Source: Spirosomataceae bacterium (GTDB taxonomy: Bacteria > Bacteroidota > Bacteroidia > Cytophagales > Spirosomataceae). From it: a stretch of 5,453 nucleotides of DNA. Location of the stretch: positions 1-5,453 of the forward strand of contig JANQUM010000226.1 in the NCBI GenBank assembly GCA_030731175.1. Reading direction: 5' to 3'. Within the stretch, counting starts at the first letter, position 1. Each line of letters begins with the position of its first letter. This document shows positions 1-4,641 of the stretch, piece by piece. Under the pieces are notes generated by a model. The model worked only from the letters and a program-made list of their open reading frames with translations. It had not been told where the DNA came from and made no database searches. The position numbers were made by a program, and so were the translations under genes.

Positions 1-30
1 TTATGTTTCCGGTTTTTGAGTTTGCACGAT

Positions 31-66
31 GCCTACAGGGGCGGCCTGCCGCTGCGGTTAGGGATG
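31..66. repeat. GC-rich, multiply self-complementary element downstream of pyrH
   Basis: This stretch is about 70% G+C in an otherwise AT-leaning region. It contains several mutually exclusive short stems: CAGG 36-39 with CCTG 45-48, GCGG 41-44 with CCGC 49-52, and CCGC 49-52 with GCGG 54-57. No T-tract follows on either strand, so it is not a classical intrinsic terminator, although it lies 3' of pyrH. Its composition and position would fit a dispersed intergenic palindromic repeat. Only one copy is visible here, so the repeat label is an inference. Confidence 0.3.
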
Positions 67-69
67 TGT

Positions 70-783
70 TTAATCCTGAACCAGTGTTCCGATATCCTCG
101 CCTTCCACAATTCGCTTTAGGTTTCCTTTTTTGTTCATATTGAAAACGATGATAGCAAGGCCGTTTTCCTGACTAAGCGTAAACGCCGTCATGTCCATTA
201 CTTTCAGGCTTTTCTGAATTGCCTCTTTAAACGTAATACGGCTGTATTTTGTTGCGGTTGGGTCTTTACGTGGGTCGGCGTTATAAACTCCGTCCACGTT
301 TGTACCTTTTAAGAGTACATCCGCCTGAATTTCGTTGGCTCGTAATGCTCCGCCCGAATCGGTTGAAAAATACGGATTTCCAGTTCCCGCACCAAAAATA
401 ACAACCCGCCCTTTTTCGAGGTGACGAATTGCCCGGCGGCGTATAAACGGCTCGGCAACTTGTTCCATTTTAATGGCGGACATCAAACGCGTGTAAACGT
501 TTTCGTTTTCTAAAGCACTCTGAATCGCCATGCCGTTGATTACCGTGGCGAGCATTCCCATATAATCGCCCTGCGAGCGGTCAATCCCTGAATTGGGGGC
601 TGCTCCGCGGAAAATGTTACCGCCGCCAACCACGATCGCAACTTCGCAACCGATGTCAACCACCGATTTCACTTCCTTAGCAAATTGCTCCAGAATTTCG
701 CTGCTGATAATTTGACTTTTGTCGCCCCCGTTGAGGGCTTCTCCGCTAAGTTTTAGCAGGATCCGTTTATATTTTAGTGCCAT
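70..783 (-). CDS. pyrH: UMP kinase (uridylate kinase)
   Basis: This enzyme phosphorylates UMP to UDP with ATP in the cytoplasm, the step that feeds UTP, CTP and UDP-sugar synthesis. It belongs to the bacterial hexameric amino-acid-kinase type and is unrelated to eukaryotic UMP/CMP kinases. At 237 residues it has the normal family length. Visible motifs are KLSGE (11-15), the glycine-rich GGGN with FRG (53-60), GDYMGM (72-77), GTGNPYFSTDS (133-143), VDGVY (163-167) with AD-P just after, and MDxTAF (196-201). These match the E. coli PyrH layout along the whole chain. The ATG at 781-783 is the natural start, because KYKRILLKLSGE begins four residues later as in homologues. The stop is TAA at 70-72. 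In many bacteria frr follows pyrH; if so here, it lies beyond the left edge. A TAAATTTG -7 element lies about 18 bp upstream of the start codon. Confidence 0.97.
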   Translation of the reverse strand: MALKYKRILLKLSGEALNGGDKSQIISSEILEQFAKEVKSVVDIGCEVAIVVGGGNIFRGAAPNSGIDRSQGDYMGMLATVINGMAIQSALENENVYTRLMSAIKMEQVAEPFIRRRAIRHLEKGRVVIFGAGTGNPYFSTDSGGALRANEIQADVLLKGTNVDGVYNADPRKDPTATKYSRITFKEAIQKSLKVMDMTAFTLSQENGLAIIVFNMNKKGNLKRIVEGEDIGTLVQD

Positions 784-800
784 GAAGTTTATTTTGCGAG

Positions 801-830
801 CAAATTTAGGTTAAAAATCCGATTCCCGAA
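801..830 (-). promoter_or_regulatory. Predicted Bacteroidota-type promoter of pyrH
   Basis: On the minus strand TAAATTTG (plus-strand 801-808) matches the Bacteroidota -7 consensus TAnnTTTG at every fixed position. An imperfect -33 element, TTCG, lies 18 bp upstream (plus-strand 827-830). Transcription would begin only about 10-15 nt before the pyrH ATG, giving a very short leader. The -7 match is seen in the sequence; promoter activity is inferred. Confidence 0.5.
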
Positions 831-850
831 TAATAGTTCCGCAAAGGATT

Positions 851-862
851 ACGGATTTCCGT
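851..862. promoter_or_regulatory. 12-bp imperfect palindrome, candidate operator
   Basis: ACGGA (851-855) and TCCGT (858-862) are perfect inverted arms around a TT centre. The site lies between the two divergent -7 elements. It occupies the place where the -33 box of the lipoprotein promoter would be expected, and no good TTTG is found there. A dimeric regulator could bind here, but the arms are short and chance occurrence is possible. Confidence 0.25.
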
Positions 863-875
863 CACTTTTATTTAG

Positions 876-883
876 TAATTTTG
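876..883 (+). promoter_or_regulatory. Predicted -7 promoter element of the lipoprotein gene
   Basis: TAATTTTG matches TAnnTTTG exactly and ends 36 bp before the ATG at 920, leaving a leader of roughly 30 nt. No convincing -33 TTTG is present at the usual 19-21 bp spacing. The nearest candidate is TTTC at 856-859 with a 16-bp spacer, which overlaps the palindrome. The promoter may therefore be weak or dependent on an activator; this is inference. Confidence 0.5.
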
Positions 884-919
884 CATCGCAATTGTGTAAA
901 TCATTCACTAAACAAAACA

Positions 920-1801
920 ATGAAAAAAACTAACTTCCTATTACTTGGTATACTGAGTGTCTTACTGACAAATTGTAATTCAGCAACCGAAGAAACGACT
1001 GCCGAAGAAGTTGTGAACGCAATCCCAACTTTAGAATTAGCTTGGGAAACCGATACCACTTTAATGACGCCAGAGTCTGTTTTGTACGACGAAGCCAACG
1101 ATATTTATTACGTCAGTTGCATAAACGGCGTACCACCTGATGCAAAAGACGGCGATGGCTACATTGCAAAACTTGACGGAAACGGTAAAATAATTGCCGA
1201 TAAATGGGCAACCGGCATGAGTGCACCTAAGGGTATGGCGTTGGTTGGCAATATATTATACGTTACAGATATTTCGAGAATTGTGATGATTGACGTTGCC
1301 ACGGGAAAAATAACCGGAGAAAAAGAAATTGACGGTGCAGCCTTTTTAAATGACGTGGATGCCGCCGCCGACGGAACGGTTTATTTCACGGATTCGGGTA
1401 CGAAAAAAGCGTACAGCATCAAAGAGGGCGAAGTAACAGAATTATTCACGAACGATAATTTAGCTGGCTTAAATGGCGTTTTTGTTGACGGGAACTCACT
1501 TACCTTTTCAAGCATGGAATCTGGCAACGTGGCAAGTTATTCGCTTGACAGCAAGTCTGCTACGATGGTAGCCGATAGCCTTTTTGGCGGCGATGGCGTT
1601 GAGAAGTTTAACGAAAGTTACTTCATCTCAAACTGGAACGGCGAAGTTTACCACCTAACCGCCGACTGGAAAAAGACGAAAGTACTTGACACCAAAGATG
1701 CCAAGCTAAACGCCGCGGATATTGAAGTGGTTACGAGCAAAAACCTGCTATTGGTACCAACCTTTTTTGGAAATAAGGTAATGGCATACAAGATTAAGTA
1801 G
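920..1801 (+). CDS. SMP-30/gluconolactonase-like beta-propeller lipoprotein
   Basis: This 293-residue protein is predicted to be exported and lipid-anchored. A short basic N-terminus (MKK) and a hydrophobic segment (5-16) lead to the lipobox LTNC, with Cys19 as the acylated residue. An acidic, flexible linker follows (about 20-35). The rest has the repeating short beta-strand pattern of a six-bladed propeller (for example DGTVYFTDSG 151-160 and LNGVFVDGN 184-192). Glu52 in PESVLYD, Asn185 in LNGV and Asp225 in GGDG sit where SMP-30 enzymes place their divalent-metal ligands, so a metal-dependent lactonase-type activity is possible but unproven. The in-frame TTG at 881 is rejected as a start because it overlaps the -7 promoter element; the ATG at 920 begins a clean signal peptide. 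The gene appears monocistronic, is divergent from pyrH and lacks a Shine-Dalgarno site. A non-enzymatic NHL-like binding protein is an alternative. Confidence 0.85.
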   Translation: MKKTNFLLLGILSVLLTNCNSATEETTAEEVVNAIPTLELAWETDTTLMTPESVLYDEANDIYYVSCINGVPPDAKDGDGYIAKLDGNGKIIADKWATGMSAPKGMALVGNILYVTDISRIVMIDVATGKITGEKEIDGAAFLNDVDAAADGTVYFTDSGTKKAYSIKEGEVTELFTNDNLAGLNGVFVDGNSLTFSSMESGNVASYSLDSKSATMVADSLFGGDGVEKFNESYFISNWNGEVYHLTADWKKTKVLDTKDAKLNAADIEVVTSKNLLLVPTFFGNKVMAYKIK

Positions 1802-1837
1802 CCCCTTGATTTGCTAAGGTAATCCGACCCGAAGGGG
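1802..1837 (+). terminator. Weak stem-loop after the lipoprotein gene
   Basis: CCCCTT (1802-1807), directly after the TAG stop, can pair with AAGGGG (1832-1837) across a 24-nt loop. Competing small stems exist: CCTT 1804-1807 with AAGG 1816-1819, and CCC 1828-1830 with GGG 1834-1836. There is no T-run downstream, so this is at best a non-canonical terminator or a 3'-end stabilising structure. Confidence 0.25.
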
Positions 1838-1930
1838 ACTTGAAAACACAAAATTTAAACTTTGTTACTACGCTTAGCTTTCTAAACGTGAAACTTATCG
1901 ACTTAAAAACTCGCTGAACGACTACTCAGA

Positions 1931-1956
1931 AACCAAAAACTCAACAACCAAAAACT
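1931..1956 (+). repeat. Two 11-bp direct repeats in a G-free leader
   Basis: AACCAAAAACT occurs at 1931-1941 and again at 1946-1956, a 15-bp period. The plus strand has no G at all from 1930 to 1970, just before the start codon of the small membrane protein at 1969. Such an A/C-rich leader should be unstructured, which suits translation initiation without a Shine-Dalgarno site. The repeat may simply reflect low complexity. Confidence 0.45.
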
Positions 1957-1968
1957 TATAAACTCAAT

Positions 1969-2172
1969 ATGGAATCAGAAAAATTTAAACGCACGCTCGG
2001 AACAATTATGGCAGTTTTGGGCATTTTTTTACTACTTTTTGCTTGCTTTGCGTTTATGGCAACGGGCAATGAAATGATGGGCTTCAACGTAGAAGGTGCA
2101 AGAAAAATAGCACCGGCAGTATTAGGTTTAATCTTTTTAATGGCGGGTGTTAGTATGATTAACCGGACGTAG
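1969..2172 (+). CDS. Small two-helix membrane protein, function unknown
   Basis: This is a 67-residue protein that I do not recognise as a named family. A short charged N-terminus (MESEKFKR) precedes a first hydrophobic helix at about 11-31. A polar loop with GNEMMGFNVEGARK spans about 33-46, and a second helix lies at about 47-64, ending with the short tail NRT. The arrangement suggests a small inner-membrane hairpin protein with both ends on the same side, probably cytoplasmic because both flanks carry basic residues. The ATG at 1969 follows an A/C-rich, G-free leader with no Shine-Dalgarno site. That is normal for the phylum and supports a real gene. The last 14 bp overlap the convergent DUF2851 gene. 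A promoter is not clear: AAACTTTG at 1857-1864 is a one-mismatch -7 candidate, which would leave a leader of about 100 nt. Confidence 0.7.
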   Translation: MESEKFKRTLGTIMAVLGIFLLLFACFAFMATGNEMMGFNVEGARKIAPAVLGLIFLMAGVSMINRT

Positions 2173-3442
2173 ATTTTAATACCTCGGCACCGATTTTACA
2201 ATTCATGCACTTTCGCTTTTGGCAGTAATTATTGAAGAGTTCTATTCCCGCTTGAGAATCAAAGCTACTCTGGATTTTTAAACCCAGCGATTCCCATTTT
2301 CGGGTAATTTTATTATTTTCGGGCGGAAGCGATTCTAAAATTTGCTCCGCCCGTTCTATAAATTCACGGTTGTCAACGTACTGAGCGTAGCAAACCAACG
2401 TTGGCACAACAGAATTTACCAACAAATTCTCAATCGATGCTTTGCCCAATTGCTTCAACGGCTTTGCAAGCGGTTTATCAAAATGGTAATTATTTTGCCA
2501 GTAATCAGATTGCTCGATTTCAAACGCTTTTTTGATGGCATCTACATCAACTGTTTGCGTAAAGAGCGAGAAAAAACTTTGCTGCGAAGCTACCAAAGCT
2601 GCAAACTGAGCCAAACGAATCGTCGGGAAATTAGCGGGGCGAGTTCTGAGAAATTTCCACTCGTGGGCGTTAAGTTGCTTTGATTTTAACCCGTATTTTA
2701 GAGAGAGAAAGTCGTATTCACTTTTAAGTTTTACGGCGAAATCTCCACCGGATTCTTCCAAAAAACCCGCCATTCCGAATAATAACGCTTCAATCTGCAC
2801 GGAATTATTTCGGTGTTTTTGCAGGATTTTCAGCGGTAAATTTTGAGCAAGCTGAAGCATTGGCTCAGCGTTCAGTTTAAAACCGAAATTTTTGGCTAAA
2901 GCCTGATAAGCCGTCTCTTCCCAATCAGAATTATTGGCGGTAAATAACTCAGCCACCACCACGGCTTTTTGTTGCAACCGCTGCGTCAGTGCCGAACCCA
3001 ACATCGAAACTTTAGTAAATTCCGAAACCTCAGCAAACTGATTTTCACACGGTATAAGTGATTGACTATTAATTAATTGGCTTTGCTTTTCTACAAGTTT
3101 TTCTGAAACAATATTTACAAGTTCGAGAACCGGAATTTTGCTTCCGTCGGCTCGAAAAACGTCACGGTCGTTTTGCCAAACTACGTGCAGGATTACGTTT
3201 TCGTAGGCTTCGTCTTGCTGATGTTTGTGGGCGTACCATTCGGCGGCGTTTACGTGAACTTCGACATTTCCCGCCCATTCTACGTCACCAATTTGGAGGC
3301 GGGCGTTTGTAAAATCCGGCCCGGCGTTTGTATTAAGAAAACCTTTTTTGAAAACCCGTATTTCTTCACCGTCGGTGGTTTTGAGGTTTGTTGTCAGAAA
3401 CCGCTGCGTTTGCCAAATATAATGAAGAAAGGCTTCTTGCAT
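2159..3442 (-). CDS. DUF2851 family protein
   Basis: This 427-residue protein is assigned to DUF2851, a family of unknown function common in Bacteroidota, from its conserved N-terminal block and its C-terminal cysteine cluster. The N-terminal block contains NAGPDF (39-44), WAGNVEVHV (56-64), the W-x-x-H-x-H stretch (69-74), and Asp77/Tyr80 leading to NVILHVVW (82-89). The C-terminus carries YCQKRKCMNC with Cys407, Cys412 and Cys415, followed by KIG. The Cys set resembles a small metal site, and the GPDF...VEVH spacing faintly recalls PD-(D/E)xK nucleases; both readings are inference. The middle is helix-rich with no recognisable motif. No signal peptide or membrane segment is seen, so it is probably cytoplasmic. 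The start ATG at 3440-3442 is fixed by an in-frame stop four codons upstream. It lies 63 bp downstream of galE on the same strand and may be co-transcribed with it. Confidence 0.85.
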   Translation of the reverse strand: MQEAFLHYIWQTQRFLTTNLKTTDGEEIRVFKKGFLNTNAGPDFTNARLQIGDVEWAGNVEVHVNAAEWYAHKHQQDEAYENVILHVVWQNDRDVFRADGSKIPVLELVNIVSEKLVEKQSQLINSQSLIPCENQFAEVSEFTKVSMLGSALTQRLQQKAVVVAELFTANNSDWEETAYQALAKNFGFKLNAEPMLQLAQNLPLKILQKHRNNSVQIEALLFGMAGFLEESGGDFAVKLKSEYDFLSLKYGLKSKQLNAHEWKFLRTRPANFPTIRLAQFAALVASQQSFFSLFTQTVDVDAIKKAFEIEQSDYWQNNYHFDKPLAKPLKQLGKASIENLLVNSVVPTLVCYAQYVDNREFIERAEQILESLPPENNKITRKWESLGLKIQSSFDSQAGIELFNNYCQKRKCMNCKIGAEVLKSTSG

Positions 3443-3505
3443 GGGTTTTGCGGTTTAGATCAATCAGGTTTGCTTTGCTACCCAAAATAAGGAAATTCCC
3501 TGCAT

Positions 3506-4525
3506 TTACCCTTCAATTCCCCGTACTTTTTTCTCCCAACGCCAAGCATCTTGCATGCTGTCTTCGAGGGTTTTCTCGGTTTTCCAGTTCATGAGTTTAG
3601 CGGCTTTGCTTACGTCGCCATAAATTTGTTCCACATCTCCGGGGCGGCGTGGGCCGAGTTCGTAATTAAGCTTTAGGTTGTTTACTTTTTCAAAAGCCGT
3701 GATTAGTTGCAAAACGGTATTTCCTTCTCCCGTTCCTACGTTGAAAACATCGTAATACGCTTCGTTTTTCGTGGCTAATAATTCAAAAGCCGCAACGTGG
3801 GCTTTCGCCAAATCCACAACGTGAATAAAATCGCGGATATTTGTTCCGTCAGCGGTGGGGTAATCGTTACCAAAAACGGTTAGTTTTTCCCGAATTCCCG
3901 CTGCAGTTTGCGTAATGAATGGCACTAAATTACTCGGAACGCCCGTGGGCAACTCGCCAATTTCGGCGGAAGGATGTGCCCCAACGGGATTAAAATAACG
4001 TAGGGAAAGCAGCCGCATATCTTCTCCCGAAGCGATGGCATCCCGAAGGAAATCTTCGCACATTGCCTTGGTATTTCCGTAAGGAGAAGTAGCGGGTTTG
4101 CGAGGCGTTTCTTCGGTAACGGGGCTGGTATCTGGTTCGCCGTAAACGGTGCAGGAAGAAGAGAAAACGAGGTTTTTAACGCCTTGACTCCGCATTGCTT
4201 TTAACAAAGTAAGCGTAGAAATCAGGTTGTTCTCATAATATTTTATTGGGTTTTGCACCGATTCGCCGACGGCCTTATGAGCCGCAAAATGAATCACACC
4301 GTCGATATTCTCTGATTTCATTATTTCTTCTACGGCGGCTTGGTTTCGGCAATCTTCTTCGTAATACTTTACGTCTTTCCCGATAATATTCTTAATGCCT
4401 TGCAAGGCGGTTTTCTCCGAATTATCAAAGTTATCAATAATAATGGGGGTATGCCCAGCATTGTGTAATTCAACAACGGTGTGTGAACCAATAAAGCCGG
4501 CACCGCCGGTAACAAGGATATTCAT
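3506..4525 (-). CDS. galE: UDP-glucose 4-epimerase
   Basis: This cytoplasmic enzyme is NAD-dependent and interconverts UDP-glucose and UDP-galactose for the Leloir pathway and for surface polysaccharide precursors. It is an extended short-chain dehydrogenase/reductase of 339 residues, nearly the same length as E. coli GalE (338). The Rossmann motif GGAGFIG lies at 7-13 and binds NAD. The catalytic residues are Ser124 (in FSSSCTVYG), Tyr149 and Lys153 (YGNTK), numbered as in E. coli. RYFNPVGAHPS (176-186) and DGTNIRDFIHVVDLA (226-240) form the UDP-sugar binding part. At the position of E. coli Tyr299, which restricts the site to non-acetylated sugars, this protein has Ile301, so it may also accept UDP-GlcNAc/GalNAc (inference). 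The ATG at 4523-4525 begins directly with the Rossmann strand. It is divergent from the SirB1-like gene and lies upstream of the DUF2851 gene. No Leloir neighbours (galK, galT) are present in the window. Confidence 0.96.
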   Translation of the reverse strand: MNILVTGGAGFIGSHTVVELHNAGHTPIIIDNFDNSEKTALQGIKNIIGKDVKYYEEDCRNQAAVEEIMKSENIDGVIHFAAHKAVGESVQNPIKYYENNLISTLTLLKAMRSQGVKNLVFSSSCTVYGEPDTSPVTEETPRKPATSPYGNTKAMCEDFLRDAIASGEDMRLLSLRYFNPVGAHPSAEIGELPTGVPSNLVPFITQTAAGIREKLTVFGNDYPTADGTNIRDFIHVVDLAKAHVAAFELLATKNEAYYDVFNVGTGEGNTVLQLITAFEKVNNLKLNYELGPRRPGDVEQIYGDVSKAAKLMNWKTEKTLEDSMQDAWRWEKKVRGIEG

Positions 4526-4547
4526 TTAAAAGGCAGTTTATTTGGTA

Positions 4548-4578
4548 CAAAGCTAAAATTTCAAGCGTTGCAATGAAA
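4548..4578 (-). promoter_or_regulatory. Predicted Bacteroidota-type promoter of galE
   Basis: On the minus strand TAGCTTTG (plus-strand 4548-4555) matches TAnnTTTG exactly, 22 bp before the galE ATG. A partial -33 element, TTTC (plus-strand 4575-4578), lies 19 bp further upstream. The leader would be about 15-20 nt. This promoter could also serve the downstream DUF2851 gene. Confidence 0.5.
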
Positions 4579-4583
4579 GATAA

Positions 4584-4615
4584 ATTGGGTGTTTTACAAA
4601 CAATTTTTACTTTTA
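4584..4615 (+). promoter_or_regulatory. Predicted promoter of the SirB1-like gene
   Basis: ATTG (4584-4587) and TACTTTTA (4608-4615) each match the Bacteroidota -33 TTTG and -7 TAnnTTTG elements with one mismatch. The 20-bp spacer is in the normal range. The -7 element ends 26 bp before the ATG. A small inverted repeat, GTTT-TAC-AAAC (4591-4601), lies inside the spacer. Confidence 0.4.
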
Positions 4616-4641
4616 GGCATTAAGTAAAGAAAACCACAAAG

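Noticed and set aside
1..57. Short open frame on the minus strand ending with TAA at 1-3.
   Set aside because: It is only 18 codons between two stops, with no ATG and no resemblance to Frr or any other protein, and it coincides with the GC-rich folding element.
54..66. GCGGTTAGGG as a possible integron attC core site (GTTRRRY).
   Set aside because: The final base is G instead of a pyrimidine, no matching inverse core is present, and there is no integrase or cassette structure.
901..1098. Antisense 65-codon open frame inside the lipoprotein gene.
   Set aside because: It is fully covered by the lipoprotein signal peptide and start of the propeller, and has no upstream signal of its own or recognisable domain.
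1802..1837. Treating the CCCCTT/AAGGGG stem as a confident rho-independent terminator.
   Set aside because: The loop is 24 nt, alternatives compete, and no T-tract follows; kept only as a weak feature.
1648..1851. Antisense 67-codon frame over the lipoprotein 3' end.
   Set aside because: Shadow of the real gene; low-complexity translation without domain or promoter.
2342..2683. 113-codon plus-strand frame within the DUF2851 gene.
   Set aside because: It lies antisense inside a well-supported family member; the translation is rich in basic residues and Cys with no motif.
3173..3594. Two plus-strand frames over the DUF2851 start and the galE 3' end.
   Set aside because: Both are antisense to supported genes and share no recognisable domain; the galE C-terminus is clearly read on the minus strand.
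2159..4525. Reading galE and DUF2851 as a defence or novel two-gene system.
   Set aside because: galE is a complete housekeeping epimerase, the 63-bp gap shows no coupling, and nothing nearby (nuclease partner, toxin, mobile gene) supports a defence island.
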